A stretch of 64,000 nt of DNA. Origin: Streptomyces sindenensis. GTDB lineage: Bacteria > Actinomycetota > Actinomycetes > Streptomycetales > Streptomycetaceae. The notes under the pieces were generated by a model that saw only the letters and a program-made list of their open reading frames with translations, made no database searches and was not told the DNA's origin. Position numbers and translations under genes: made by a program. This document shows positions 8,576-17,489 of the stretch, in pieces (the stretch's first letter is position 1; every line of letters starts with the position of its first letter). The stretch spans positions 1 to 64,000 of the forward strand of contig NZ_BMSG01000007.1 of the NCBI RefSeq assembly GCF_014649035.1, written 5' to 3'.

Positions 8576-9355
8576 TCAGCGGGCGTCGTCCGGCAGGAGT
8601 CGGGCGAGCGTCCGCACGGCTCGGTACTGGAGGGTCTTGATCGCGCCCTCGTTCTTGCCCATCACGCGGGCGGTCTCGGCGACCGAGAGCCCTTGGAGGA
8701 ACCGCAGGGTGACGCACTCCTGCTGCTGGGGGTTGAGTCGCCGGACGGCCTGGAGCAGAGCGGCGTTGGAGAGGGACTCCAGGACGGAGTCCTCGGGGCT
8801 GCGCGCCACCTCGTTGGCGTCGAGCATCTCGCCGGTGGTCACTTCCAGTCGGAAACGACTGGATTTGAAGTGGTCGGCGACCAGGTTGCGAGCGATCGTG
8901 ACCAGCCAGGCGCCGAAGTCGCGGCCCTGCCAGGTGAACGTGGAGATACGGCGCAGCGCGCGGAGGAAGGTCTCGCTGGTGAGGTCCTCCGCGGTCGCCT
9001 TGCCGCCCACGCGGTAGTAGATGTACCGGTACACGGTGTCGCTGTACTGGTCGTACAGGCGGCCGAAGGCGTCCGCCTCGCCGGCCTGCGCGCGCTCGAC
9101 GAGGTCCATCATGCGCGCGCTGTCGCTGTCGGCCGTGGGGCGGCGGACGGTCGACGTGGTGGTCGAGGCGGCGCGGGTGCTGCGTCTTCCGACCGCCGCA
9201 CTGCGTTCGGCCAGGGCGTAGCAGGGGCCGGCAGGTGCAGGGGTGGCAAATGCGGGGACGGCGTACGCGGTGGGGACGAAGCCGCGCAAGCGGTCAATGA
9301 CCGATGCACGCAGCGTAGCCAGGCCCGAGGCGTCAACCCCGACGTGTGGGTACAC
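8576..9355 (-). CDS. bldN: ECF RNA polymerase sigma factor BldN (AdsA), with pro-sequence
   Basis: 259 residues: an N-terminal extension of about 82 residues, then sigma region 2 (LVERAQAGEADAFGRLYDQYSDTVYRY) and region 4 (LNPQQQECVTLRFLQGLSVAETARVMGKNEGAIKTLQ). The extension matches the cleaved pro-sequence known for sigma BldN, which directs aerial hyphae genes including the chaplins and rodlins. Start GTG at 9355 has TGGGAG upstream. rsbN follows. A 9-bp-stem inverted repeat lies 45 bases upstream. No TTA codon is seen. Confidence 0.95.
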   Translation of the reverse strand: MYPHVGVDASGLATLRASVIDRLRGFVPTAYAVPAFATPAPAGPCYALAERSAAVGRRSTRAASTTTSTVRRPTADSDSARMMDLVERAQAGEADAFGRLYDQYSDTVYRYIYYRVGGKATAEDLTSETFLRALRRISTFTWQGRDFGAWLVTIARNLVADHFKSSRFRLEVTTGEMLDANEVARSPEDSVLESLSNAALLQAVRRLNPQQQECVTLRFLQGLSVAETARVMGKNEGAIKTLQYRAVRTLARLLPDDAR

Positions 9356-9742
9356 GGGACTCCCAGAGGCAGAGCTTCCATCACGAGCAGTTCGAAAATC
9401 GTCACCCGTGGTAGCGGGTGACGGTCTCCGTGATGCGTCTGAGGAGAATAACGCTTCGTGCAGGCAGTGCTACACCCAGTTGTCTAAATCGCCGGTTCCG
9501 TCGCTTCTCTTATCGCTAAGTGACGTATCAAGTCGCACATGGTGACCGTTTATTGATCGGATTACTTCGTGATCTGCCTACGGGGACGACGGGTTGTGGC
9601 CGTGCACCGGCGATCCGGCTGGCCGGAGGGGGCGTCGGCGCGATCGGCGAAACGGCTTTCGACCGGCGGTACGGCTTCGGGCGTGGCTGCGCCCCGTGAC
9701 CGGACGGTGCGGGCGGGCACGGGGCGCGGAGCGGAGGCGGGG
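9356..9742 (-). promoter_or_regulatory. bldN upstream region with 9-bp inverted repeat (9400-9423)
   Basis: This 387-base gap has no supported gene. CGTCACCCG (9400-9408) and CGGGTGACG (9415-9423) form a perfect inverted repeat about 45 bases before the bldN start. The left half, TCACCC followed by GGT, resembles one half of the BldD box; BldD is known to repress bldN in S. coelicolor. A second site, AGTGAC near 9520 with GGTGACC at 9540, also looks like half-sites. The region 9425-9560 is clearly AT-richer, as expected of a promoter. The site-to-protein match is inference. Confidence 0.5.
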
Positions 9743-10690
9743 TCAGCGGCGACGGCGGTGCAGGGCGAGCGCGGCGGCCGTGCCGCCCGCCAGTGCGCCG
9801 ACCCCGGCGGCGGCCGGGATGCCGACCTTGGCCGCCTTGCGGCCGGTGCGGTAGTCGCGCAGCCGCCAGTCGCGGGCGCGGGCGTACTTGCGGAGCTTGG
9901 TGTCCGGGTTGATCGCGTAGGGGTGGCCGACCAGCGAGAGCATCGGGATGTCGTTGTGCGAGTCGCTGTAGGCGGCGCAGCGGTCCAGGTCGAGGTCCTC
10001 GGCGGCGGCCAGGGCCCGGACGGCCTCGGCCTTGGCGGGGCCGTGCAGCGGTTCGCCGACCAGGCGGCCGGTGTAGACGCCGTCGACCGATTCGGCGACA
10101 GTGCCGAGCGCGCCGGTCAGGCCGAGGCGACGGGCGATGATGGTGGCGGTCTCCACGGGTGCGGCGGTGACCAGCCAGACCTTCTGTCCGGCGTCCAGGT
10201 GGGCCTGGGCCAGGGCGCGGGTGCCGGGCCAGATGCGGTCGGCCATGTACTCGTCGTAGATCTCCTCGCCGATGGACATCAGCTCGGAGACGCGGTGGCC
10301 CTTGACGATGGACAGGGCGCTGTCGCGGGCGTCCTGCATGTGCTCGGGGTCCTCGACGCCGGCCAGCCGGAACCACGCCTGCTGCCAGGCGAACCGGGTG
10401 AGTTCGCGGCGTTCGAAGAACTTGCGCTTGTAGAGGCCGCGGCCGAAGTGGAAGATCGCGGCGCCCTGCATCACGGTGTTGTCGAGGTCGAAGAAGGCGG
10501 CGGCGCGGACGTCCCCGGCGACCGGGAACGCGGGTTCCTCGGGCGCCTCTTCGGGGGTGGTGGTCAGCAGGGCGGCGTCGTCGTCGGCGGCCGAGGTCTT
10601 GCGCGCGGCCTCGGCGGCGGCCTCGCCTGCCAGGACGCTGCGCGCAGTCGCGGAACGCCTACGGGGGGTGAGCCATCCAAGAGCGGCCAT
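9743..10690 (-). CDS. HAD-IB family hydrolase (SerB-like phosphatase)
   Basis: 315 residues. A 60-residue Ala-rich N-terminal tail precedes the HAD core: motif [12 protein letters not shown], a helical cap ([19 protein letters not shown]), motif II VTAAP, motif III Lys of [10 protein letters not shown], motif [13 protein letters not shown]. The C-terminus ends in an Ala/Gly-rich hydrophobic stretch followed by RRRR, possibly a membrane anchor. The HAD-IB class includes phosphoserine phosphatase and phospholipid-linked phosphatases. The substrate is unknown. It lies upstream of bldN on the same strand, but the 387-base gap suggests separate transcription. Confidence 0.88.
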   Translation of the reverse strand: MAALGWLTPRRRSATARSVLAGEAAAEAARKTSAADDDAALLTTTPEEAPEEPAFPVAGDVRAAAFFDLDNTVMQGAAIFHFGRGLYKRKFFERRELTRFAWQQAWFRLAGVEDPEHMQDARDSALSIVKGHRVSELMSIGEEIYDEYMADRIWPGTRALAQAHLDAGQKVWLVTAAPVETATIIARRLGLTGALGTVAESVDGVYTGRLVGEPLHGPAKAEAVRALAAAEDLDLDRCAAYSDSHNDIPMLSLVGHPYAINPDTKLRKYARARDWRLRDYRTGRKAAKVGIPAAAGVGALAGGTAAALALHRRRR

Positions 10691-10848
10691 GCGGTGAGCA
10701 TAGCCAGTCCGTCCGTACGTGCCCGACCTGCCGTGATGCGGCGGTGTGAACGCTTCGGGGCGGGATGGTGAATCGGTCGATTCCGGGCGGCCCCGGGGGC
10801 GGGTGGCGCAGGCCCGGGGGGCGGGCGCGGCGGGCGCAGAATGGAGGA

Positions 10849-11139
10849 ATGAGTCCTCTGCTGCGACGTACGAAGAAGAAGCCCGCCGAGCGGGTGGTCA
10901 CGCTGGTCGGGAAGCCGGGCTGTCATCTGTGCGAGGACGCGCGGGCGGTGGTGGGCGCGGTCTGCGCGGAGACCGGTGCGTCGTGGGTGGAGAAGGACAT
11001 CACCGAGGACGAGGAGCTGTACAAGGAGTACTGGGAGCAGATTCCGGTGGTGCTGATCGATGGCGAACAGCACACGTTCTGGCGCGTGGACCCGGCCAGG
11101 CTGCGCAAGGCGCTGGGTGCGGACGCGAAACCCGGTTAA
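10849..11139 (+). CDS. Glutaredoxin/thioredoxin-like protein
   Basis: 96 residues of a thioredoxin fold: a beta strand [10 protein letters not shown], the CHLC pair at the helix start ([11 protein letters not shown]), and the cis-Pro loop [10 protein letters not shown]. This is the glutaredoxin-like family PF05768. The CxxC suggests a dithiol redox role. I chose the ATG at 10849. GGAGG lies only one base before it, which is unusually close. It precedes rex by 257 bases, a fitting neighbour for a redox regulator, but has its own transcript boundary. Confidence 0.82.
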   Translation: MSPLLRRTKKKPAERVVTLVGKPGCHLCEDARAVVGAVCAETGASWVEKDITEDEELYKEYWEQIPVVLIDGEQHTFWRVDPARLRKALGADAKPG

Positions 11140-11302
11140 CATTGCGGGCGTTTTGAGTGGCCTCGGGGGCGTAGTTGTGAGGAGTGTGTACCGCTTTGCC
11201 CCCTTCGAGGCTGCAACGGGCTGTTGCGGTCCCTGGTTCCGGGATCGCGCGGGAAATGCGCGTGACCCCGGTCACTTTGACCGGACAAAACGGACACAAT
11301 CT

Positions 11303-11331
11303 TTGTGCACGCGTTCACAAAGGCATAGCCT
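11303..11331 (+). promoter_or_regulatory. Rex operator (ROP) overlapping the rex-hemACD promoter
   Basis: TTGTGCACGCGTTCACAA at 11303-11320 matches the Rex operator consensus TTGTGAANNNNTTCACAA at 16 of 18 positions. Its first six bases, TTGTGC, double as a -35 box 17 bases before TAGCCT (11326-11331), so bound Rex would block RNA polymerase. The operator is about 77 bases before rex. Rex releases DNA when NADH is high, so the operon is probably induced under oxygen limitation. Confidence 0.92.
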
Positions 11332-11396
11332 GCATTCGACGGGGCGGTCTTGGGACATACGGCCGCCTGCAGCCCCGCTCATCCCGCAGGAGCACC

Positions 11397-12158
11397 GTGG
11401 CAACTGGCCGAACTCACCGACCGGCGACCCGTAGCCGAGGAATTCCCGAGGCCACCGTCGCCCGACTTCCGTTGTATCTGCGCGCCCTGACCGCGCTCTC
11501 CGAGCGATCGGTCCCCACGGTCTCCTCCGAAGAGCTGGCCACGGCGGCCGGCGTCAACTCGGCGAAGCTGCGGAAGGACTTCAGCTACCTGGGGTCCTAC
11601 GGCACCCGGGGTGTCGGGTACGACGTCGAGTATCTCGTCTACCAGATCTCCCGTGAGCTCGGGCTCACCCAGGACTGGCCGGTCGCGATCGTCGGTATCG
11701 GTAACCTCGGCGCGGCCCTCGCCAACTACGGCGGCTTCGCCTCCCGCGGCTTCCGTGTCGCGGCGCTCATCGACGCCGACCCCGCCATGGCCGGTACGCC
11801 GGTGGCCGGGATCCCCGTCCAGCACACCGACGACCTCGACCGGATCATCAGCGAGAACGGCGTGTCCATCGGTGTGATCACCACCCCGCCCGGCGCCGCC
11901 CAGCAGGTCTGCGACCGGCTCGTCGCCGCGGGGGTGACCTCCATCCTGAACTTCGCGCCGACCGTCCTGTCGGTGCCCGAGGGCGTCGACGTACGCAAGG
12001 TCGACCTCTCCATCGAGCTCCAGATCCTCGCGTTCCACGAGCAGCGCAAGGCGGGCGAGGACGCCACCGCCGAGGACGAGGGCGCGCCCCCGATGCGCGC
12101 CACGCCCACCGGCCGGAAAGGACCCGACGGGGACATGCCCGCCGTGATGCCCGCATGA
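11397..12158 (+). CDS. rex: Redox-sensing transcriptional repressor Rex
   Basis: 253 residues: winged-helix DNA-binding domain (about 25-90, with LPLYLRALTALSERS and VNSAKLRKDFSYLGSYGTRGVGY), Rossmann NADH domain with GIGNLGAALANYGGF, and a domain-swapping C-terminal helix (SIELQILAFHE). Start GTG at 11397 follows CAGGAGC. Rex senses the NADH/NAD+ ratio and represses its own operon and respiratory genes. It overlaps hemA by four bases (ATGA). The Asp/Glu-rich tail after residue 215 is typical of Streptomyces Rex. Confidence 0.96.
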   Translation: MATGRTHRPATRSRGIPEATVARLPLYLRALTALSERSVPTVSSEELATAAGVNSAKLRKDFSYLGSYGTRGVGYDVEYLVYQISRELGLTQDWPVAIVGIGNLGAALANYGGFASRGFRVAALIDADPAMAGTPVAGIPVQHTDDLDRIISENGVSIGVITTPPGAAQQVCDRLVAAGVTSILNFAPTVLSVPEGVDVRKVDLSIELQILAFHEQRKAGEDATAEDEGAPPMRATPTGRKGPDGDMPAVMPA

Positions 12159-13666
12159 GCCTCCTCGTCGTCGGGCTGAGCCACCGCAGCGCCCCCGTCT
12201 CCGTACTGGAGCGGGCGTCCCTCGCTGCCGACACCCAGGCCAAGCTGCTCCAGGACACCCTCGCCGCGGAACCCGCGACCGAGGCCGCCGTGCTGGCCAC
12301 CTGCAACCGCATCGAGCTGTACGCGGATGTGGACAAGTTCCACGCGGGCGTCGCCGAGCTCTCCACCCTGCTCGCCCAGCACAGCGGCGTCGGGCTGGAA
12401 GAGCTCACTCCGTATCTCTATGTGCACTACGAGGACCGGGCCGTCCACCACCTGTTCTCGGTGGCCTGCGGGCTCGACTCGATGGTCGTCGGCGAGGGCC
12501 AGATCCTCGGCCAGATCAAGGACGCGCTCGCGCGCGGCCAGGAGCTGCACACCGCCGGACGGCTGCTGAACGACCTCTTCCAGCAGGCCCTGCGGGTCGG
12601 CAAGCGCGCCCACAGCGAGACCGGGATCGACCGGGCCGGGCAGTCCCTCGTCACCTTCGGGCTCCAGCAGCTCGCCGCCGGGGCCGACCCCGCCCTGTGG
12701 GCCGGGGGCAAGCGCGCCCTGGTCATCGGCGCCGGCTCGATGTCCTCGCTGGCCGCCGCGACCCTCGCGCGCACCGGTGTCGCCGAGATCGTCGTCGCCA
12801 ACCGGACCCGCTCCCGCGCCGACCGCCTCGTGGAGATCCTCCAGCAGGGCGACGACACCGCCGTGCGCGCCCGCGCCGTCGAGATGTCCGCGGTGGGCGA
12901 CGAACTGACACGTGCCGACGTCGTCGTCTCCTGCACCGGCTCCACCGGCCTCGTACTCACCGCCGACGCCCTCGCCGACGCCCTGGGCGTGACCCCGGAC
13001 GCCGCGCCCGAGGCACCGGCGGTCACCGCCGTCGCCCCGGCCCCGGACGACGTCGACCAGCACGCCGCCTGGGTGGAGAACGGCTCCGCCGCCTCCGCCG
13101 CGCACGCCGGTCCGGTGACCGCGCCGCGCCGGGCCACCGTGCCCGCCCAGTCCACCGGCCCGGTCCGGCTCGCCCTGCTCGACCTCGCCATGCCGCGCGA
13201 CGTCGACGGCGCCGCCCACCGCATCCCCGGGGTGCGCCTCGTCGACATCGAGTCGCTCGCCGAGGCATCCGCCGACGCCCCGATGGCCGCCGACGTGGAC
13301 CGGGTCCGCACCATCGTCTCCGACGAGGTGGCCGCCTTCGGCGCCGCCCAGCGCGCCGCGCACGTCGCCCCGACCGTGGTCGCCCTGCGCACCATGGCCG
13401 CCGACGTGGTCGCCGGCGAGATCGCCCGGCTGGACGGCCGCCTCCCCGACCTGGACGAGAAGCAGCGCGCCGAGATCACCCAGACCGTGCGCCGCGTCGT
13501 CGACAAGCTCCTGCACGCGCCCACCGTGCGGGTCAAGCAGCTCGCCAGCGAGCCCGGCGGCGCCGGGTACGCGGACGCGCTGCGAGAACTCTTCGACCTC
13601 GACCCGCAGACGGTGGCCGCCGTCTCCCGGGCCGACCTGAACGACCCGAATAGAGGGCGGTCATGA
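12155..13666 (+). CDS. hemA: Glutamyl-tRNA reductase
   Basis: First step of the C5 route to 5-aminolevulinate: NADPH reduction of glutamyl-tRNA to glutamate-1-semialdehyde. 503 residues, longer than the usual 420 or so. Catalytic Cys50 sits in ATCNRIELYADV, the NADPH domain has ALVIGAGSMSSLAAATL, and the dimerisation helices are C-terminal. The extra length is an Ala/Pro/Val-rich insert between about residues 280 and 335, inside the NADPH domain. Such inserts are common in Streptomyces HemA. It overlaps rex and hemC by four bases each, so it is translationally coupled. Its partner HemL is encoded at 51918. Confidence 0.96.
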   Translation: MSLLVVGLSHRSAPVSVLERASLAADTQAKLLQDTLAAEPATEAAVLATCNRIELYADVDKFHAGVAELSTLLAQHSGVGLEELTPYLYVHYEDRAVHHLFSVACGLDSMVVGEGQILGQIKDALARGQELHTAGRLLNDLFQQALRVGKRAHSETGIDRAGQSLVTFGLQQLAAGADPALWAGGKRALVIGAGSMSSLAAATLARTGVAEIVVANRTRSRADRLVEILQQGDDTAVRARAVEMSAVGDELTRADVVVSCTGSTGLVLTADALADALGVTPDAAPEAPAVTAVAPAPDDVDQHAAWVENGSAASAAHAGPVTAPRRATVPAQSTGPVRLALLDLAMPRDVDGAAHRIPGVRLVDIESLAEASADAPMAADVDRVRTIVSDEVAAFGAAQRAAHVAPTVVALRTMAADVVAGEIARLDGRLPDLDEKQRAEITQTVRRVVDKLLHAPTVRVKQLASEPGGAGYADALRELFDLDPQTVAAVSRADLNDPNRGRS

Positions 13667-14649
13667 CCGACAACTCATCGCCGGAAGCGCGGGGCGCCGC
13701 GCCGCTCCGGCTGGGCACCCGGCGCTCCAAGCTCGCCATGGCCCAGTCCGGGCTCGTCGCCGAGGCGGTCCGCGAGGTGACCGGGCGCGCCGTCGAGCTC
13801 GTCGAGATCACCACGTACGGGGACACCTCCCGCGAGCACCTGGCGCAGATCGGCGGCACCGGCGTCTTCGTCGCCGCCCTGCGCGAGGCGCTGGCGCGCG
13901 GCGAGGTGGACTTCGCCGTCCACTCGCTCAAGGACCTGCCGACCAGCCAGCCCGACGACCTCGTGCTGGCCGCCGTGCCGCAGCGCGAGGACCCGCGCGA
14001 CGCGCTCGTCGCCCGGGACGGGCTGACCTTCGAGCAGCTGCCCGACGGCGCCCGCATCGGCACCGGTTCGCCGCGCCGCATGGCCCAGCTCAACGCGTAC
14101 GCCCGTTCCCACGGACTGCGGATCGAGACCGTCCCCATCCGGGGCAACGTCGACACGCGGATCGGGTTCGTGCGCGACGGCGAGCTCGACGCGGTGGTCC
14201 TCGCCGCCGCCGGGCTCAGCCGTCTCGGGCGGAGCGGTGAGGTGACCGACTTCCTGGCGGTCGACACCGTCCTGCCCGCTCCCGGCCAGGGAGCACTGGC
14301 GATCGAGTGCGCCGCGTCCAGCGGCGACCTCGCCGCCGCGCTCGCCGAGCTCGACGACCCGTACACCCGGGTCGCCGTGACCGCCGAGCGCGCCCTGCTC
14401 GCCGCCCTGGAGGCCGGCTGCTCCGCACCTGTGGGTGCGCTGGCCGACGTCCTGGCCGACGGGCATGTTGTCAACGAACTGCGCCTGCGCGGAGTCGTCG
14501 GTTCCACCGACGGTTCCTCGCTGGTACAGCTGTCCACCACCGGTCCCGTCCCCACGTCGCACGACGACGCGGCGGCCCTCGGTCGCGAACTCGCGTCCGA
14601 GATGCTCGCCAAGGGTGCGGCCGGTCTTATGGGGGAGCGAGCACTTTGA
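13663..14649 (+). CDS. hemC: Hydroxymethylbilane synthase (porphobilinogen deaminase)
   Basis: Polymerises four porphobilinogen units into hydroxymethylbilane. 328 residues, a normal length. Visible signatures: LRLGTRRSKLAMAQ near the start, VDFAVHSLKDLPT with the active-site region Asp/Arg pairs GTGSPRRMAQL, and Cys253 in LEAGCSAPVGA, which carries the dipyrromethane cofactor. It overlaps hemA (ATGA) and hemD (TTGA), the tightest possible coupling. Confidence 0.96.
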   Translation: MTDNSSPEARGAAPLRLGTRRSKLAMAQSGLVAEAVREVTGRAVELVEITTYGDTSREHLAQIGGTGVFVAALREALARGEVDFAVHSLKDLPTSQPDDLVLAAVPQREDPRDALVARDGLTFEQLPDGARIGTGSPRRMAQLNAYARSHGLRIETVPIRGNVDTRIGFVRDGELDAVVLAAAGLSRLGRSGEVTDFLAVDTVLPAPGQGALAIECAASSGDLAAALAELDDPYTRVAVTAERALLAALEAGCSAPVGALADVLADGHVVNELRLRGVVGSTDGSSLVQLSTTGPVPTSHDDAAALGRELASEMLAKGAAGLMGERAL

Positions 14650-16316
14650 GCCCCACCGGCCCCGCCGCATCCGACTTTCCGGCCCTGTCCGCCCAAGGCC
14701 AGGTCACCTTCCTCGGCGCCGGTCCCGGCGACCCGGGACTGCTGACTCTGCGCGCTGTCGAAGCGCTCGCGAGCGCGGACGTCCTTGTCGCCGAGCCCGA
14801 TGTGCTCGACGTCGTTCGCAGCCATGCGCGGGAAGGCGTGAGCACGCCTGAGCTGACGCTTGTTGACGTCTCGTCAACAAGCGCCGGGGTACCCGTTCTC
14901 AGGGATGCGGCCAATCTTGTCATGGAGGCCGCGAAGGGCGGCAGGCGGGTGGTCCGTGCGGTCGCGGGCGATCCGGGTCTGGACGGCGACGCGGGCGCGG
15001 AGATGCTCGCCTGCGCCGCCGCCGGGGTGCCCTTCGAGGTGGTCCCGGGCATCGCGAACGCCGTCGGCGTGCCCGCGTACGCCGGGGTGCCGCTCCGCGA
15101 CGAGCAGGGCGCGGACGTCCGTTTCGTCGACGCCCGTACGGCCTCCGACCGGTGCTGGAGCGAGGTCGGCGCGAGCGACGCGACCGCCGTCGTCTCCACC
15201 ACGCTGGACGCGGTCGCGGCCGCCGCCGGTGAGCTCGTCTCGGCGGGCCGCAAGCCCGACACCCCGCTGACCGTGACGATCGCCGGCACGACCACCCGTC
15301 AGCGCACCTGGACGGCGACCCTCGGGACGATCGCCCAGACCCTCAAGCAGGCCAAGGTGCTCCCCTCGCCCGAGGGCCACCGGCCGGTCATAGCCGTGGT
15401 CGGAGAGCGCAGCTCCGCCGCCCAGCGCGACCAGCTCGCGTGGTTCGAGTCCAAGCCGCTGTTCGGCTGGCGGGTGCTCGTGCCGCGTACCAAGGAGCAG
15501 GCCGCGTCGCTCTCCGACCAGCTGCGCTCCTACGGTGCGGTGCCGCACGAGGTCCCGACGATCGCCGTCGAGCCGCCGCGTACGCCCCAGCAGATGGAGC
15601 GCGCGGTCAAGGGCCTGGTCACCGGGCGCTACGAGTGGATCGCCTTCACCAGCGTGAACGCCGTCAAGGCGGTCCGGGAGAAGTTCGAGGAGTACGGTCT
15701 CGACGCCCGGGCCTTCGCCGGGATCAAGGTCGCCGCCGTCGGCGAGCAGACCGCCGCCGCGCTGATCGACTTCGGTGTGAAGCCGGACCTGGTGCCCTCC
15801 GGCGAGCAGTCCGCCGCCGGGCTGCTGGAGGACTGGCCGCCCTACGACCCGGTCTTCGACCCGATCGACCGGGTGTTCCTGCCGCGCGCCGACATCGCCA
15901 CCGAGACCCTGGTGGCCGGGCTGATCGAGCTGGGCTGGGAGGTCGACGACGTCACCGCGTACCGCACGGTCCGCGCCTCGCCGCCGCCGGCCGACACCCG
16001 CGAGGCGATCAAGGGCGGCGGCTTCGACGCGGTCCTGTTCACCTCGTCCTCGACGGTGCGGAACCTGGTCGGCATCGCGGGCAAGCCGCACAACGTGACC
16101 GTGATCGCGTGCATCGGCCCGGCCACCGCGAAGACCGCCGAGGAGCACGGCCTCCGGGTGGACGTGCTGTCCCCCGAGCCGTCGGTGCACAAGCTCGCCG
16201 AGGCGCTCGCCGCCTTCGGCGCGCAGCGCCGGGACGCGGCGAAGGACGCCGGCGACCCGGTGACCCGGCCGAGCGAGCGCCGCCCCGGTGCGCGCAGACG
16301 CCGGACGACGACGTGA
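14646..16316 (+). CDS. hemD: Fused uroporphyrinogen-III methyltransferase-like / uroporphyrinogen-III synthase
   Basis: 556 residues, two domains. Residues 15-255 have the tetrapyrrole methylase fold (VTFLGAGPGDPGLLTLRAVEAL), but the usual VYDRLV, GDPFIFGRGGEE and GIPLTHR blocks are degenerate here (VLVAEPDVL, AGDPGLDGDAGAEM, GVPLRDEQGAD). Residues 275-530 are uroporphyrinogen-III synthase (GWRVLVPRTKEQA, IAFTSVNAVKAV, FTSSSTVRNLV). The TTG at 14646 overlaps the hemC stop and has GGGGGAG 8 bases upstream. The synthase clearly serves heme; methylation of uroporphyrinogen toward siroheme or B12 is uncertain. Confidence 0.93.
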   Translation: MSPTGPAASDFPALSAQGQVTFLGAGPGDPGLLTLRAVEALASADVLVAEPDVLDVVRSHAREGVSTPELTLVDVSSTSAGVPVLRDAANLVMEAAKGGRRVVRAVAGDPGLDGDAGAEMLACAAAGVPFEVVPGIANAVGVPAYAGVPLRDEQGADVRFVDARTASDRCWSEVGASDATAVVSTTLDAVAAAAGELVSAGRKPDTPLTVTIAGTTTRQRTWTATLGTIAQTLKQAKVLPSPEGHRPVIAVVGERSSAAQRDQLAWFESKPLFGWRVLVPRTKEQAASLSDQLRSYGAVPHEVPTIAVEPPRTPQQMERAVKGLVTGRYEWIAFTSVNAVKAVREKFEEYGLDARAFAGIKVAAVGEQTAAALIDFGVKPDLVPSGEQSAAGLLEDWPPYDPVFDPIDRVFLPRADIATETLVAGLIELGWEVDDVTAYRTVRASPPPADTREAIKGGGFDAVLFTSSSTVRNLVGIAGKPHNVTVIACIGPATAKTAEEHGLRVDVLSPEPSVHKLAEALAAFGAQRRDAAKDAGDPVTRPSERRPGARRRRTTT

Positions 16317-16333
16317 CGGCAGTACGCGGGTGA

Positions 16334-16365
16334 GTGGGCCCGGTCGCTTCGGCGGCCGGGCCCAC
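16334..16365 (+). terminator. Terminator of the rex-hemACD operon
   Basis: A perfect 10-bp stem (GTGGGCCCGG, CCGGGCCCAC) encloses a 12-base loop, 18 bases after the hemD stop, and is followed by CGCCTTTCC. It suggests hemB is transcribed on its own. Confidence 0.75.
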
Positions 16366-16472
16366 CGCCTTTCCGGGCCGGGAGAGTGGCCCCCTGTCAG
16401 GGGCCTGTTCGCGGGCCTTTCCCGGCACCGGTGTCGGTAAGACCGCGCTGCGTACGGGGCTATCGTCGAAGG

Positions 16473-17477
16473 ATGACTGCGTACGCAAATTTCCCCGGCT
16501 CCCGCCCCCGGCGGCTGCGGACGACCCCGGCGATGCGGCGGATGGTCGCCGAGACACGGCTCGACCCCGCGAACCTGATCCTCCCCGCGTTCGTCCGGGA
16601 GGGCATCGACGCCCCGGTCGCCATCTCGGCCATGCCCGGCGTGCACCAGCACACCCTGGACACCCTGCGGAAGGCGGCCGTCGAGGCGGTGGAGGCCGGG
16701 GTCTCGGGGATCATGCTCTTCGGGGTGCCGGAGGACGGGAAGAAGGACGCCCGGGGCACGGCGGGCACCGACCCCGACGGGATCCTCCAGGTCGCCCTGC
16801 GCGCGGTCCGCGAGGAGGTCGGCGACGACCTGGTGATCATGTCGGACCTGTGCCTGGACGAGTACACCGACCACGGTCACTGCGGGGTCCTGACGGCGGA
16901 CGGCCGGGTGGACAACGACGCGACGCTGGAGCGGTACGCGGAGATGGCCCAGGTCCAGGCGGACGCCGGGGCCCATGTGGTGGGCCCCAGCGGGATGATG
17001 GACGGTCAGGTCGGCGTGATCCGCGACGCCCTGGACCAGACCGGCCACGAGGACGTGTCGGTCCTCGCCTACACCGCGAAGTACAGCTCCGCCTTCTACG
17101 GCCCCTTCCGCGAGGCCGTCGGCTCCTCGCTCACCGGTGACCGCAAGACCTACCAGCAGGACCCGGCCAACGCCCGCGAGTCGCTGCGGGAGCTGGCGCT
17201 GGACCTGGCGGAGGGCGCGGACATGGTCATGGTGAAGCCCGCCGGACCGTATCTGGACATCCTCGCCAAGGTCGCGGAGTCCGTGGACGTGCCGGTCGCG
17301 GCGTACCAGATCAGCGGCGAGTACGCGATGGTCGAGGCCGCCGCCGAGAAGGGCTGGATCGACCGGGACAAGGCGATCCTGGAGAGCCTGACCGGGATCC
17401 GGCGGGCCGGGGCGCAGATGATCCTCACCTACTGGGCGACCGAGGCGGCCCAGTGGCTCGGACGCGGCAGGGGCTGA
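16473..17477 (+). CDS. hemB: Delta-aminolevulinic acid dehydratase (porphobilinogen synthase)
   Basis: Condenses two 5-aminolevulinates into porphobilinogen. 334 residues. Schiff-base lysines are Lys203 ([14 protein letters not shown]) and Lys255 ([12 protein letters not shown]). The metal-binding segment reads [14 protein letters not shown], with Cys127, Asp129 and Cys137, so it lacks one Cys of the classical three-Cys zinc site. The ATG at 16473 directly follows GAAGG, and TATCGT at 16461-16466 is a possible -10, so the mRNA may be leaderless. The gene follows the rex-hemACD terminator. Confidence 0.96.
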   Translation: MTAYANFPGSRPRRLRTTPAMRRMVAETRLDPANLILPAFVREGIDAPVAISAMPGVHQHTLDTLRKAAVEAVEAGVSGIMLFGVPEDGKKDARGTAGTDPDGILQVALRAVREEVGDDLVIMSDLCLDEYTDHGHCGVLTADGRVDNDATLERYAEMAQVQADAGAHVVGPSGMMDGQVGVIRDALDQTGHEDVSVLAYTAKYSSAFYGPFREAVGSSLTGDRKTYQQDPANARESLRELALDLAEGADMVMVKPAGPYLDILAKVAESVDVPVAAYQISGEYAMVEAAAEKGWIDRDKAILESLTGIRRAGAQMILTYWATEAAQWLGRGRG

Positions 17478-17489
17478 GCCCCCGTGTGA

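Noticed and set aside
11726..13516. A 596-residue Gly/Val/Asp-rich open frame on the - strand
   Set aside because: Shadow of rex and hemA, both certain. No family features.
14874..17048. A 724-residue open frame on the - strand over hemD and hemB
   Set aside because: Shadow of certain genes on the + strand. The Arg/His/Gly-rich text has no domain.
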